From: Thermogemmatispora carboxidivorans | GTDB taxonomy: Bacteria; Chloroflexota; Ktedonobacteria; Ktedonobacterales; Ktedonobacteraceae | Assembly: GCF_000702505.1 (NCBI RefSeq) | Contig: NZ_JNIM01000001.1 | Location: forward strand, 5,370,327 to 5,434,326 | Length of the DNA: 64,000 nt | Reading direction: 5' to 3' | Shown: positions 44,501-53,419 of the stretch, piece by piece | How positions within the stretch are numbered: position 1 is the first letter of the stretch | How the letters are laid out: each line of letters opens with the position of its first letter | The notes under the pieces: generated by a model | Told to the model about the DNA's origin: nothing | What the model saw: the letters and a program-made list of their open reading frames with translations, nothing else | The model's database searches: none | Position numbers and translations under genes: made by a program

Positions 44501-44755
44501 GGTCTCCCGCTGTACCTGTCGCTGGTTGACGGTCAGCGTATTCTGGGAACTCAGCTTCTCGATGATCCAGGTCCCGTTTTCACAGAGCAGACGAGCATGC
44601 TGGCGCGAAACCGTCGGGTCAGAAATTACAATATCGTTGCTCGGCTCGCGCCCAAGGGTCGTGACTGTTTTGACGATTTGCACCATCGTCCCCGCCAACG
44701 GGCCGGTCAGAAAACGCAGGGTGGCCAGGCCCGACGAACTGTTGACAGCATCCAT
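41591..44755 (-). CDS. FHA-domain ABC transporter (ABCG/White-type, ATPase plus permease)
   Basis: This single 1054-residue polypeptide contains three forkhead-associated domains: residues about 23-115 (VTTLGREPSNDIVISDPTVSRQHARL), 215-300 (PVISIGRDPSNDIVIPEPIISAFHAQI) and 330-405 (VITIGRHRDNVLVLSHPQVSGHHARL). An ABC ATPase follows, with Walker A GGSGAGKSTLMDALNG near 455 and LSGGQRKRVSIAMEL ... FFLDEPTSGLDPG. A six-helix ABC2-type membrane domain (from about 730) completes the ABCG half-transporter. Repeated FHA domains suggest control by phosphothreonine proteins, hence by Ser/Thr kinases. The second FHA domain has SAFH instead of the usual S-x-x-H (SRQH, SGHH) context, so its phosphopeptide binding may be altered. 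Substrate unknown; drug, lipid or peptide export is typical. Confidence 0.92.
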   Translation of the reverse strand: MDAVNSSSGLATLRFLTGPLAGTMVQIVKTVTTLGREPSNDIVISDPTVSRQHARLLCENGTWIIEKLSSQNTLTVNQRQVQRETIHDRDTIGLGPGTTFLFLVVAGQAGNSGGSGGGVSLPASGGGAVKSDAGQPQAVVTPTPVPGAQPGSAPIAGPGPVPAGAVPVAGEGRTERVDSELFKAQLAGMVAAGVGTPQAPPGSQGVPSLEISSNVRREKLVYPLNKPVISIGRDPSNDIVIPEPIISAFHAQIVFDGNQPYIVHPHPARGRTLNGLLYRGQRIRGDEQFRKPLERGDIFRIGDEHGTLITLAYNDGSGQVQEMLPEIHPVPLGAPVITIGRHRDNVLVLSHPQVSGHHARLERLADGSYRIVDLGSTNHVYVNGQRVSQRLLTPGDEIRIGPFKLVYTGTELTQHDESRSIRIDALRLKRYGTHHMLLLQDISLVIPPRKFVAVVGGSGAGKSTLMDALNGLRPAQEGLVLYNGQDYYKNLAAFSTQLGYVPQDDIVHRDLTVERVLYYAAKLRLPEDFTHEQIQKRIEEVLEDVEMTHRRQLLVSKLSGGQRKRVSIAMELLANPSVFFLDEPTSGLDPGLDRKMMLLLRRLADKGHTIILVTHATTNINVCDYICFLAPGGYLAYFGPPEEAKQFFGRSDFAEIYSLLEPSDDNPNIPQQAAERFRQSADYQKYVTMPLNTGPAGRLNQPVAQTATVKPPKRGNPWRQFWLLSFRYLELLKNDVGNLLILLLQAPVIGLILFFLAGHGTFDSSSIASCQTNPPPSGLPAIPVTVPNGNRYDCQNVVNALHTPQGQALLAQKGLTEDQALNYYITPGSGGDAQKILFIMAFAAVMFGCINGAREIVKEAPIYRRERAVNLGIIPYMFSKIAVLGLLCLLQSLVLVVMVDLKAPFHQGVFLPVGLEIYITMALTSLAGLMLGLTISAIAPNNDRAMSFVPIVLIPQVIFSGIIFALNGPLMQFLGSFFAARWAMAALGSSIGLHGDKLGADDFSFHGTLFPTYSGHSQAEAVFHLLLTWFALALMSVILALLIAYFLKRKDVRR

Positions 44756-45205
44756 GATCTTCCCCGGCTCCTTCTCTTGACTACTTGATCTCGCTGCAGG
44801 CTCTTGTCCATTCTTGGGCTAACACTCGCTTGCCATTATAACGGAGCAAACAAAGCATAGCAATTGGCTTTTTCACCGAAGGGGCTTCACCCACGCCAGA
44901 GCCGGAGATCAGGAGGCCAAGAAGTCAAAGCAGCAGAGGCTCATTACATCACCTGTGCCTTCGCCAGGTTCCTCGCTGCCCCTTGCTCTGACGCTCCGCA
45001 GCCGCCTTCCAGCAAGAGCAGGCCGCACCTCTTCCTACTACCACCTCCCCACAGGATTTAACGCAGCAGTCAGGACATCCTGGAGGAGAAGCTGCGCAGT
45101 GATAGGGAGGGAGAGAAGACCCAGGCATGGCCAACTCGGAACAATGGCCAACACCGACCCCAGAACTCAGGGCCAACGATCGACCGCTAGCGCAACACAC
45201 CTGAC
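44756..45205. other. Intergenic between the FHA/ABC and ilvA genes
   Basis: Contains the transporter promoter at 44835-44863. The remainder is the 3' region of the threonine dehydratase gene, with no clear terminator and only short shadow frames. Confidence 0.35.
44835..44863 (-). promoter_or_regulatory. Promoter of the FHA/ABC transporter
   Basis: On the minus strand, TTGCTA (44863-44858) and a perfect TATAAT (44840-44835) are 17 nt apart, about 80 nt upstream of the start codon. Confidence 0.65.
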
Positions 45206-46540
45206 CTAATCCAGGGACTGCGCCTCTTCCACAACGTAGCCAGCAGCACGCAGACGCTCCAGCAGCTGCTCACACTGGGAGCGATCACGTGTCTCCAGCG
45301 TCAGAGTCTCCTCTCGCTGCATAATTGGAAGATGACTCGATATACGCTGGTGGCGCACATCGATCACATTGATGCGCATATCGGCGATGATGCCCAAGAA
45401 GCGCATCAACTCACCGGGGCGATCTTCCAGGCGGGTATGGATCACAAAATAGCGACCGGCGGCGGCCAGGCCGTGCTCGATGAAGCGGCCCACGAGGTTG
45501 ATATCGATATTGCCTCCTGTAAGGGGAACCAGCACCTTTTTGCCTGGCAGCTTGACAGTACCGCTTAGCAAAGCGGCCACGCCGGCAGCGCCCGCTCCCT
45601 CGACCAGCATCTTGCAGCGTTCCATGAGAAAGAGGACCGCGCTGATAATCGCCTCATCGTCAACCAGGACCACCTCATCAACCAGGCGCTGGATGACAGA
45701 GAAGGTCAATTCGCCGGGGCGTTTGACCGCGATACCATCGGCGACCGTCGTAATGGCTGGCAGCTCCAGCAGCTTGCCGGCATCAAGCGAGCTACGGCAG
45801 CTAGGGGCGCCGGCAGCCTGCACACCGATAATGGTGATGTTGGGACGCAAAGCACGGGCGGCGATGGCAATACCTGCGATCAAGCCGCCACCCCCGATGG
45901 GGACCAGGATAGCATCGGCATCGGGAAGATCGCTGAGCATCTCCAGGCCGAGCGTCCCCTGACCGGCGATGATATCAGGATCATCAAAGGCATGGATAAA
46001 GGTGGCTCCTGTTTGCTCCCGCAACTCCAGGCAGCGCTGATAGGCATCATCGTAAGTAAAGCCATGCAGCACCACCTCGGCCCCATAGCCCTGGGTCGCC
46101 ATCACCTTTGCCAGGGGGGCAGTCTCCGGCATCACAATCGTACAGGGAATCTTATGCTGGGCCGCGGCAATGGCCACGCCCTGGGCATGGTTGCCAGCGG
46201 AAGCCGCAATCACGCCACGCTGATAATCCTGCTCGCTCAGGCGTGAGAGTTTAAAGCTCGCCCCACGAACCTTAAACGAGCCAGAGCGCTGCATATTCTC
46301 GGCCTTCAAATAGACCTCCGCACCGGTTATCTCCCGGAGCGTGCGCGAGGGGGTCAATGGAGTGTGGTGCAGCAGCGGTTTCAGAAGCTTATACGCCTCC
46401 CAGATATCGGCAATCGTCACGGGGAAAGCTGCAGGGGACGACAGGATAGCAGCAGGAGTGACCGAAGGTGTTCCTCTCCTATCTGCGGGCTCGCCGGTAC
46501 CGGTGGCATGATCATCGTTCATAACGCGCATAGGTGGCAT
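45206..46540 (-). CDS. ilvA: Threonine ammonia-lyase (threonine dehydratase) with ACT domain
   Basis: AAAGGA lies just before the ATG at 46540, so I choose it over a longer frame; ATGs at 46531 and 46522 are alternatives. The 444-residue protein has a divergent tail of about 50 residues, then the PLP type-II fold: HHTPLTPSRTLREITGAEVYLKAENMQRSGSFKVRGA with the PLP Lys in SFKVRG, SAGNHAQGVAIAA, the phosphate loop IGGGGLIAGIAIAA, and a C-terminal ACT domain (HTRLEDRPGELMRFLGIIADMRINVIDV). It converts threonine to 2-oxobutanoate for isoleucine synthesis; the short ACT domain resembles catabolic/TdcB-like proteins of the same length. Allosteric control by amino acids is expected. Confidence 0.92.
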   Translation of the reverse strand: MPPMRVMNDDHATGTGEPADRRGTPSVTPAAILSSPAAFPVTIADIWEAYKLLKPLLHHTPLTPSRTLREITGAEVYLKAENMQRSGSFKVRGASFKLSRLSEQDYQRGVIAASAGNHAQGVAIAAAQHKIPCTIVMPETAPLAKVMATQGYGAEVVLHGFTYDDAYQRCLELREQTGATFIHAFDDPDIIAGQGTLGLEMLSDLPDADAILVPIGGGGLIAGIAIAARALRPNITIIGVQAAGAPSCRSSLDAGKLLELPAITTVADGIAVKRPGELTFSVIQRLVDEVVLVDDEAIISAVLFLMERCKMLVEGAGAAGVAALLSGTVKLPGKKVLVPLTGGNIDINLVGRFIEHGLAAAGRYFVIHTRLEDRPGELMRFLGIIADMRINVIDVRHQRISSHLPIMQREETLTLETRDRSQCEQLLERLRAAGYVVEEAQSLD

Positions 46541-47020
46541 AGTTCCTTTCGCAGAATGTTGGACCTGACCACGACATTGTGGTTGGCGCCTGCCTTCTCT
46601 CCCTGGCCTCTCCTCTTCTCTCCTGCTCATACCTCTGCCCTCAGCGCGGCGCTGCGCTGGGGCACGGGCGACGGATCTTCTTCTCTTCCTCCCTCAAAGC
46701 CATCCTGAGCCTTGCCAGATTGACCGGTCCGCCTGCTTCCTGTCAGCTATTGACGGGTCAGGCTCGCATGCCACTCATCCCCCTCCTCCGAATTGGGGCT
46801 ATTATAGCGCAGCACTCGTCTGAAGCGCAAGAGGACAAGGGAGAAGAGAGGCAAACCAGCCCCAGGCCCGGCGGCACCGAAGCAGCCGGGCAGAGGGCGG
46901 CGCGGCAGCGGGCTGCTCCTCCTTGATTCGCTGCTCTCCGCCTGTAGCTAGCAGTGTCGGCGAGCCAGCAAATGCGCGGGAGGAGTGGGCCCGTGCCGCG
47001 CCGTCGCAGCCTCTTATCCT
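46541..47020. other. Intergenic with the ilvA promoter and long leader
   Basis: Apart from the promoter at 46801-46830, this holds an ilvA leader of about 250 nt and the 3' region of the R3H ATPase gene. I looked for T-box hallmarks in the leader and found none. Confidence 0.4.
46801..46830 (-). promoter_or_regulatory. Promoter of the threonine dehydratase gene
   Basis: On the minus strand, TTGCGC (46830-46825), an 18-nt spacer and a perfect TATAAT (46806-46801). The leader to the ATG at 46540 is about 250 nt, long enough for regulation. Confidence 0.6.
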
Positions 47021-48889
47021 TTAACTGCGGAAGATCTTCACGCGCCGATTCGGCTCCTTGCCCCGACTACGCGAGAACAAGTTATAGCGGCTGGCGAGCT
47101 GATGCTGCAGCCGACGCACATAGGCATTGGCCGGGGCCAGCTCGGCGGCAGTTAGCCCATGATTCAGGAGGCGATGAATAGCGTCCTCTGCTTCCAGCAG
47201 AGCGCGCCGGGTCTCATCATCCTGAGCCAGGCCAGCTAACGAGCCAGCGGAGCCAGAGCCTCCCTCGTCGTCGTCCTCCTCCTCGGGGAGAGCGAAGATG
47301 CGCGCCAGAGCATGCTGCATCTGCGCTACTGTATTATTCTTCAGAATAATAATTGTCTTCTGATCATCAGCGACCTGCTGCAAGCGCTCGGGCTGGCGGC
47401 GATAGTAATTCTTAAGCGTGATAACGGCATTAGCTTCATTTTCATTCTTGGTGATGATCACCGGCACCCCGAGCTGGCGGGCGGCCTGTTCCAGGCGATC
47501 GCGATTGACCCCGAAGGGATAGATACGGATCGGCCTGGGGGGAGAGAGAGTCAGGGCCTGCTGAGTCTCTTCATCGGCAGTGAGAGCCTCCTCTGAGGCC
47601 AGAGCTGGAGCGGTATTGCTCAGGGTGACCAGGCTAGAGGGCGAGCGGCGCAGATTGGCAGCGAGGCCGCTGGGCGCGAGTGCAGGCAGTGGTGACTGTC
47701 CATTGCGGCGCAAAGGATCAGCCGTGGCGACGTCGCGCCAGGTCACCTGGCCGAGTCGGCGCAGATTGTTCCAACCGCCCGCCGGGCGTTCGAAAGGGAG
47801 ATAGCCCCCCTGGCGTCCGGAGAGCGAGCCAGAGCCGCTGCCCCAGGCTGGCAGCTCCATGCCCCCGATCGTCACGCGGCGCGCCGAGACCTGTCCTGTC
47901 TCCTCATCGCGTGTCCGCACCTCAGCAATTACCGGCTGGCCGCGCAAGAGATTGTCCACCGTCTCCGCCACATCGCGGTGGACGATCAGCTCCTGCCAGC
48001 TCTGCTGCTCCACCACCACATCGAAGGTAGGGGGGGCCTTACGCTCCAGGATGCTCTTCTGCGTATGGCGTCGGCGAGCCTCCTCATCGCCGAGCGTCAC
48101 TGTCTGGATACCGCCTACCAGGTCGGAGAGCGTGGGGTTAACCAGCAAGTTACTCAACGAGTTGCCGTGCGCCGTTGCAATCAGCTGGACGCCACGTTCT
48201 GCGATCGTTCGCGCCGCCTGCGCCTCCAGCTCTGTCCCGATCTCGTCGATCACGATCACCTGGGGCATATGGTTCTCCACAGCCTCGATCATGACTGCAT
48301 GCTGCATCGAGGTATGAGCCACCTGCATCCGTCGCGCGCGCCCGATGCCGGGATGAGGGATATCGCCATCGCCGGCGATCTCGTTCGAGGTATCGACCAC
48401 CACCACCCGCTTATTGGCCTCATCGGCCAGCACGCGCGCGATCTCGCGCAGCAGCGTCGTCTTGCCTACGCCCGGGCGACCAAGGATGAGAATCGACTGG
48501 CCCTGCTCGACGATGTCACGGATCAGGGCAATGCTGCCCAGCACCGCGCGGCCAATGCGGCAGGTCAGGCCGACCACGCGCCCCTTCCGATTGCGCAAGG
48601 CGCTAATGCGGTGGAGCGTGCGCTCGATGCCGGCGCGGTTGTCATCGCCGAACTCGCCGATATGTTCAACGACGTATTCAAGATCGGCATAGGTGATGGG
48701 CTGGTCGCTCAGGATCACCTCTCCATCCGGGAAGCGGGCCTCGGGCAGACGCCCCAGGTCCATTACGATCTCTAGCAGCTCACCGCGGTTCTCCAGGCGG
48801 TCGACCGCTTCGTGGATGCTGGGAGGAAGAGCCTCCAGCAGAGCCTCCAGATCGTCAGTGATCGCATTGTGCATAGACAGTTTAATCAC
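47021..48889 (-). CDS. SpoIIIAA/Ycf45-like AAA ATPase with C-terminal R3H domain
   Basis: The 622-residue protein has an N-terminal helical part ([36 protein letters not shown]), a AAA/secretion-ATPase-like core with Walker [21 protein letters not shown] near 136-147, [30 protein letters not shown], and Walker [23 protein letters not shown] long Gly/Ser/Arg-rich linker follows (about 370-470), then a C-terminal nucleic-acid binding part ([23 protein letters not shown]) and an R3H domain from about 575 ending NRRVKIFRS. The layout matches single-strand nucleic acid-binding R3H ATPases (Ycf45 type) of unknown function. It overlaps the upstream GNAT-like gene by 4 nt. Confidence 0.88.
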   Translation of the reverse strand: MIKLSMHNAITDDLEALLEALPPSIHEAVDRLENRGELLEIVMDLGRLPEARFPDGEVILSDQPITYADLEYVVEHIGEFGDDNRAGIERTLHRISALRNRKGRVVGLTCRIGRAVLGSIALIRDIVEQGQSILILGRPGVGKTTLLREIARVLADEANKRVVVVDTSNEIAGDGDIPHPGIGRARRMQVAHTSMQHAVMIEAVENHMPQVIVIDEIGTELEAQAARTIAERGVQLIATAHGNSLSNLLVNPTLSDLVGGIQTVTLGDEEARRRHTQKSILERKAPPTFDVVVEQQSWQELIVHRDVAETVDNLLRGQPVIAEVRTRDEETGQVSARRVTIGGMELPAWGSGSGSLSGRQGGYLPFERPAGGWNNLRRLGQVTWRDVATADPLRRNGQSPLPALAPSGLAANLRRSPSSLVTLSNTAPALASEEALTADEETQQALTLSPPRPIRIYPFGVNRDRLEQAARQLGVPVIITKNENEANAVITLKNYYRRQPERLQQVADDQKTIIILKNNTVAQMQHALARIFALPEEEDDDEGGSGSAGSLAGLAQDDETRRALLEAEDAIHRLLNHGLTAAELAPANAYVRRLQHQLASRYNLFSRSRGKEPNRRVKIFRS

Positions 48890-50019
48890 CTCATAGTCTG
48901 GCGTGAGTTGGCCGTACCCAGGCCCTTCACGCCATAGATTACTCGTTGTTCTAATGCAGGAACGACGCGCTGTCTCACAGCCAGATAGGCCATGTGGCGC
49001 ACAAGCAAGACCCTGGTGGTTTTGGGCGCGAAGCCGCTGGCGCGCAGAGCATTGATGACGGCGCCCTCATACTCGCGCACCTGACAATAGATTGGGCGCC
49101 TGTCGCTCTCCAGCAGGCGCTGACAGGCGAAGCGAACGAGCGGCTCAGCCAGATCAGCATACTCTGGATGAACAATCAGCGAGAGCTGATGCGGCCTGGT
49201 CCCGCGCCCCCGGCGCAACTGAAGCCAGGCGCCCAGGCGCACCCCCATATCACAGACGTAGGTCTCGCACTTGCGTCCAAGGGGCAGGAGTCCTGAACGC
49301 TGCGAGCCGACGAGCAGGCGGGCATACTCCTCGCTATTCTCCAGCAACTCGGCCATCTGCACGCGCTGGGGAGTGACGGCGCGATAGAGCTGGTGCAGGC
49401 CCCAGACATGATGACGGCTCCAGCGCTGCAATGAAGCTAGCTCCTGCAGGTGCTCAGCTGAAGTCGAGCTGAGTACCTGCCCAGGGGAGGGCGGCCTGGT
49501 TTTGGGCGCGGCGCTGACCTCCGCTTCGCCGGGTCCAGCGGCTTCGTTCTCATCTTCCCACCCCAAGACATAGGTGAATTCGCGCGTATAGCGCTGGAAG
49601 CCGCTGCGAGCGAACAGCTCCAATTCCGGCTGTGCCTCTTCGACTCTGGCGAAGAGGCGCAGCACGCCGTGGGAGGCGGCCATCTCCAGGACATAGTCAA
49701 GCAAGGCCGTGAGGACATCCTCGCCGGAGAAGGCGCTTTGGAGCATTGAGGCCAGATAGGTCAGCTCCCACATCGTTCCCGATGGGCGCTCGCGTACCTG
49801 GGCGAATCCTAAGATGCGCCAGCGATCTTCACACAGCCAGGTACGTGCAACCGGATCGAGAGGAAAGATATTGCGCAGGAGAGGAGGCCATGAAGCACGG
49901 TGCTCCACCGGTTCCAGCCAGCACACGAAGTTCGCCAGTGCGCGCTGTCGCAAGCGAGCGCGCTGATCTAATGCGTAGATGATTCCCGGTAGGTCAACGT
50001 AGGGTACCGGTCGTATCAT
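48886..50019 (-). CDS. GNAT-superfamily acetyltransferase-like protein (two GNAT halves)
   Basis: CAGGAG precedes the ATG at 50019. The 377-residue protein has an N-terminal GNAT-like half (residues about 1-155, with [23 protein letters not shown] and [13 protein letters not shown]) and a C-terminal half (about 195-360, [26 protein letters not shown] ... [25 protein letters not shown]). The usual acetyl-CoA loop (Q/RxxGxG/A) is not clear in either half, so activity is uncertain. It is translationally coupled (ATGA) to the SpoIIIAA/R3H ATPase, suggesting a shared, undescribed process in nucleic acid or translation-related modification. Confidence 0.65.
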   Translation of the reverse strand: MIRPVPYVDLPGIIYALDQRARLRQRALANFVCWLEPVEHRASWPPLLRNIFPLDPVARTWLCEDRWRILGFAQVRERPSGTMWELTYLASMLQSAFSGEDVLTALLDYVLEMAASHGVLRLFARVEEAQPELELFARSGFQRYTREFTYVLGWEDENEAAGPGEAEVSAAPKTRPPSPGQVLSSTSAEHLQELASLQRWSRHHVWGLHQLYRAVTPQRVQMAELLENSEEYARLLVGSQRSGLLPLGRKCETYVCDMGVRLGAWLQLRRGRGTRPHQLSLIVHPEYADLAEPLVRFACQRLLESDRRPIYCQVREYEGAVINALRASGFAPKTTRVLLVRHMAYLAVRQRVVPALEQRVIYGVKGLGTANSRQTMR

Positions 50020-50232
50020 CAGTGCTCCTGCGCCAAGCAGAGGCAGATCTCTCTACTTCGTCCACGCTCAGTGGCGCGTGCCAGGCTCGGCGCGCCCGCC
50101 TCTTCGCTTCCTGTGCTCCCGCCCCGCCGTTGAGCAACCCTGCGTCTCTCTCGTTGTTGTTATTGTCGTCGTTGTCGTCGTCTGGCAAGGAACGGGTAAC
50201 GGGGCCTACCGCCTGGTCGCGTCGCCACGCCT

Positions 50233-50844
50233 CTACTTTCGAACGCTCTGTACTAGGCGGAGAAAGTAATGATGGAATCGCGGATCTCTGGAAACCTCCG
50301 GGTGAAAAGCGGTACCCAGCCGGTTGCCTTCGCGGACAGCGACGATGGTTCCATCATCGAGCGTTGCCAGCACCTCTACACCCGGGTCTACCTCCATAAT
50401 GGCTGGCCCGCGGATGAAGAAGGCGTGAAATGGTGCTTCACCCAGCACGGGTATCGACAGATCAGTTTCAAAACTTTCCCGCTGACTACCGAACGCATTG
50501 CGACGGACAGCGATGTTCATCACAGCCAGCAGCGGCTGGCCTTCCAGAGCATTGTCCGTCTTTTTGGCCAGCAGAATCAAGCCGGCACAGGTTCCCCAGA
50601 CGGGGAGTCCCTGCTCAATCAAGGTTTTCAGCGGCCTATCGAGGCCATACTCAACCATCAGCTTGCCGATAGTGGTGCTCTCCCCACCGGGTATTATTAT
50701 ACCATCTAAATCGGCCAGATGCTCAGGGAGTTTTACGGCGCGTGCAGCCACACCCAGCTTGGAAAGGGCCTTCAGATGCGCCTCGAAATCCCCCTGGAGA
50801 GCCAACACACCGATCAGCGGTCGTTCCTGTCCATTGTGGATCAT
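50233..50844 (-). CDS. pdxT: Pyridoxal 5'-phosphate synthase glutaminase subunit PdxT
   Basis: The 203-residue glutaminase has IGVLALQGDFEAHLKAL at the N-terminus, the oxyanion motif IIPGGESTTIGKL, nucleophile Cys86 in VWGTCAGLILLA, RESFETDLSIPVLG, and the His181/Glu183 pair in TAFHPEVSRD. It hydrolyses glutamine and passes ammonia to PdxS for pyridoxal phosphate synthesis. It lies downstream of pdxS on the same strand but is separated by 302 bp containing a hairpin, so the two may be uncoupled. The ribosome binding site is weak. Confidence 0.96.
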   Translation of the reverse strand: MIHNGQERPLIGVLALQGDFEAHLKALSKLGVAARAVKLPEHLADLDGIIIPGGESTTIGKLMVEYGLDRPLKTLIEQGLPVWGTCAGLILLAKKTDNALEGQPLLAVMNIAVRRNAFGSQRESFETDLSIPVLGEAPFHAFFIRGPAIMEVDPGVEVLATLDDGTIVAVREGNRLGTAFHPEVSRDPRFHHYFLRLVQSVRK

Positions 50845-51146
50845 CGTCTACTCGCGCGGTGCCCGGTTCCCACCTTCTTCCGTTGCACCGCCCCCTCCTT
50901 CCTTGGTTGTGCTGCCCAGACTCTCTGTTGAGAGAAAACGCCCACGACCGTCGCTTTTCATCCCGCATGGAAAAAGGCGCTCCGCCGACTCGCCTCGCCT
51001 CGCTCTGGGAACGAGGCACTGAGCCGGCGGAGCGGATGGGGGACTGCGCTCCCGCAGCCTGGCGGCTCCTCTTTTCTCTGGCCATTCCTTTGCCTTGCGC
51101 TCAGCTGGCGAGCCAGTCCAGGCACAGGTCGCTCTCCCCTCAATAG
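50845..51146. other. pdxS-pdxT gap with hairpin
   Basis: A 10-bp inverted repeat (CGCTCCGCCG at 50978-50987 with 51025-51034) encloses a loop of 37 nt. It might reduce transcription from pdxS into pdxT. No gene is visible in the gap. Confidence 0.4.
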
Positions 51147-52037
51147 CTACCAGCCACGGCGGGCCATCAGCTCCTGTTCAGGCAGCGTATCGAGGTTCAG
51201 GCCCACCATTGGCTCGCCCAGATCGCGCGAGACCTCGGCCAGGATCTGGGGATTATCGAAATGGGTGGTCGCGCGCACAATGGCCCGGGCCCGCTTGAGG
51301 GGATCGCCGGACTTGAAGATACCGGAGCCGACAAAGATGCCCTCGGCCCCCAGACGCATCATGAGCGCCGCATCCGCCGGCGTGGCAATGCCGCCCGCCG
51401 AGAAGTTGACCACAGGCAGCTTGCCCGTGCGGGCTACCTGACAAACCAGCTCATAAGGGGCTCCCAGGCGCTTGGCCTCGGTCATTAGCTCTTCCTCGGG
51501 AAGCATCTGCAGGCGCCGGATGCCATCCTGAATGGCACGCATATGACGCACCGCCTCCACGACATTGCCAGTGCCAGCCTCGCCTTTGGTACGGATCATG
51601 GCCGCCCCCTCGCCGATGCGCCGCAGAGCCTCACCCAGGTCGCGCGCCCCACAGACAAAGGGCACCGAGAACAAATGTTTATTGACATGGAACTGCTCGT
51701 CGGCAGGCGTGAGCACTTCCGATTCATCAATGCAGTCAACGCCAATGGCCTGCAGGATCTCTGCCTCGACGAAGTGGCCGATGCGGCACTTGGCCATGAC
51801 GGGAATGGTTACTGCTTCTTTGATGCGAATGATGAGTTCGGGATCGGTCATGCGCGCGACGCCGCCTTGAGCGCGAATATCAGCGGGTACCCGCTCCAGA
51901 GCCATGACCGCCACAGCCCCGGCTTCCTCAGCGATCTTGGCTTGCTCTGGATTGACAACGTCGCAGATGACACCGCCCTTGAGCATCTCGGGGAAGCTGC
52001 GCTTCACATCAACCGTTCCGACCGTTCTCTGCTGCAT
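51147..52037 (-). CDS. pdxS: Pyridoxal 5'-phosphate synthase lyase subunit PdxS
   Basis: AGGAG is 8 nt before the ATG at 52037. The 296-residue barrel shows [52 protein letters not shown], the catalytic lysine region [18 protein letters not shown], and the second lysine region [17 protein letters not shown], with the [27 protein letters not shown] phosphate site. It makes PLP from ribose 5-phosphate, glyceraldehyde 3-phosphate and ammonia from PdxT. A dodecamer with PdxT is expected. Confidence 0.97.
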   Translation of the reverse strand: MQQRTVGTVDVKRSFPEMLKGGVICDVVNPEQAKIAEEAGAVAVMALERVPADIRAQGGVARMTDPELIIRIKEAVTIPVMAKCRIGHFVEAEILQAIGVDCIDESEVLTPADEQFHVNKHLFSVPFVCGARDLGEALRRIGEGAAMIRTKGEAGTGNVVEAVRHMRAIQDGIRRLQMLPEEELMTEAKRLGAPYELVCQVARTGKLPVVNFSAGGIATPADAALMMRLGAEGIFVGSGIFKSGDPLKRARAIVRATTHFDNPQILAEVSRDLGEPMVGLNLDTLPEQELMARRGW

Positions 52038-52313
52038 AGCTGATCATCTCCTGCGGTCTTGCCTGAACATCTGGCCATTATTGTAGCACATTGGCGGTTG
52101 GCCCACACCAGCCAATCTAGAGAAAGGAGATCAGCCAGAGGAAAGGAAGGGGGCTGGCAGAGCGCACGAGGGCCACCAACGTCTACACGAGCAGAGAGTA
52201 AAGGAGCCCCTACCTTGGGCTGCTCTTGGGGAAGCTTCCTCTCTGGCCAGAGGCCAAGGGGTCAGTCGAGGAGCTGAGGGCCAGAGACCAAGGCCGCTCT
52301 CCTTCCCGGCTGC

Positions 52314-52739
52314 TCAGGAGAGCAGATCAAGGCTAATTTTGAGCGCCATGTCGACGCGGGCGAGTTCCTCCCTGGTAATGCTCCCACGCTTGCGGATCAA
52401 GCGTGACTTCTCGATGGTCATGATCTGCTCACACTTCACATCGGTGAAGTCGGTCAATCCGTTTTCAGGCGTGGGCGCAATGCGCACATGCAGGGGCAGC
52501 TCACGCTCCGTACGGCTCATCGAGGCAACAATCGTCAAAGGATAAGTGGGGGAGGCGTTACCTCGATCATTTTGAATGACTAAGGCAGGGCGGATACCCT
52601 GTTGCTCCGCGCCGCGCCCGGGAGACCAATTGACATCCCAGATCTCGCCGCGCCTGGGACTGGGCATTTCACGTATTCGGTTGGTAGAATCCTCGCTATG
52701 GCTGGGGCTGGGCGATGCTTGCCTGGCCTCATTACTCAT
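52314..52739 (-). CDS. MazF/PemK-family toxin
   Basis: After a polar N-terminal extension of about 25 residues, the MazF fold begins at PRRGEIWDVNWSPGRGAEQQGIRPALVIQNDRGN, the family's defining block, followed by LTIVASMSRTE and LTDFTDVKCEQIMTIEKSRL, where the Arg/Asp/Thr active-site residues of MazF ribonucleases usually sit. It is 141 residues with no truncation. The gene overlaps the preceding antitoxin-like gene by 4 nt (ATGA), the usual toxin-antitoxin order. It probably cuts mRNA at short sequences when the antitoxin is lost. An internal start at the second Met (PSPRRGEIW) would give a more typical length. Confidence 0.85.
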   Translation of the reverse strand: MSNEARQASPSPSHSEDSTNRIREMPSPRRGEIWDVNWSPGRGAEQQGIRPALVIQNDRGNASPTYPLTIVASMSRTERELPLHVRIAPTPENGLTDFTDVKCEQIMTIEKSRLIRKRGSITREELARVDMALKISLDLLS

Positions 52740-53062
52740 GCAACGATACCTTCACGCCCGGCCTCAAAATAAAATCGGGCTTCTTCGAGAGTTTCAGGGA
52801 GAGATCCTAGATAAGCATACGCTTCGTCGAGGGAGTGAGTCAAGGAGGAAAGAGCCTGTTCGCGTTTCTGGAGGATCGCCTGACGCAGTTGCTGGTAGTT
52901 ATCCCGGCGCATGAGTTCCATAATTGTCTCCACAACATCCCCGAGGGAAGAGTCCAGTTCCATCGCCAGCGCCTTCAACTCCTGGTGCTGGTTCAACGGA
53001 ATTTGAATTGATTTGCGGACGAGGTGATCATGACGATAGAAGTCGGGATGCACAACTGCCAT
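52736..53062 (-). CDS. Probable antitoxin with ribbon-helix-helix-like region
   Basis: AGGAGG is 8 nt upstream of the ATG at 53062, in front of a consensus promoter. The 108-residue protein has RKSIQIPLNQHQELKALAMELDSSLGDVVETIMELM (about residues 16-51), resembling a ribbon-helix-helix DNA-binding region, then a helical, acidic tail that could wrap the toxin (LDEAYAYLGSLPETLEEARFYFEAG). It is not MazE (AbrB) type. Its role is inferred mainly from its position directly upstream of and overlapping a MazF gene. Confidence 0.7.
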   Translation of the reverse strand: MAVVHPDFYRHDHLVRKSIQIPLNQHQELKALAMELDSSLGDVVETIMELMRRDNYQQLRQAILQKREQALSSLTHSLDEAYAYLGSLPETLEEARFYFEAGREGIVA

Positions 53063-53106
53063 GAATCTGCCTCCTGCTGATTACGTGAGCCGTCTCTATC
53101 AATACC

Positions 53107-53135
53107 ATTGTAATGAGTCCTCTCTCACTTGTCAA
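53107..53135 (-). promoter_or_regulatory. Promoter of the toxin-antitoxin operon
   Basis: On the minus strand, a consensus TTGACA (53135-53130), 17-nt spacer and TACAAT (53112-53107), with transcription starting about 40 nt before the antitoxin ATG. Confidence 0.7.
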
Positions 53136-53366
53136 TCAATGTGCAGCGCTCTTAAGAGTTTTTTAAGATCGCTACCATTAAACAGGATAAGACAATGAGA
53201 AACACTTTGCCAAAACGCAAGACGCTTCCGTTCTTTTACTGAAACTCTTCTATCGCCTTTCTCGTGGGAGGGATAGGTGAAAAACCTACGGTGGCGGCCA
53301 AAGCTGCTGAGCTTGAGCGGACTATCGGCGCCGGGTCCACTCAAGCCACCCTTGCTGGCACCTGCC
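53136..53366. other. Divergent gap between the TA operon and the two-component operon
   Basis: Between two opposed promoters. CTCTTAAGAG followed by TTTTTT near 53149-53165 could act as a short terminator on the plus strand. A 104-residue minus frame (53132-53446) overlaps both promoters and lacks start signals. Confidence 0.35.
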
Positions 53367-53395
53367 TTGCACTCCTGCTGTGTGGTAACTATAAT
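53367..53395 (+). promoter_or_regulatory. Promoter of the two-component operon
   Basis: TTGCAC (53367-53372), 17-nt spacer, perfect TATAAT (53390-53395), 24 nt upstream of the regulator start. Confidence 0.65.
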
Positions 53396-53419
53396 GAAAA
53401 TTGAATCCCACCCAGAAGG

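Noticed and set aside
46541-46800. T-box riboswitch in the ilvA leader
   Set aside because: The leader is long enough, but I could not find the conserved T-box sequence or a terminator with a T-run.
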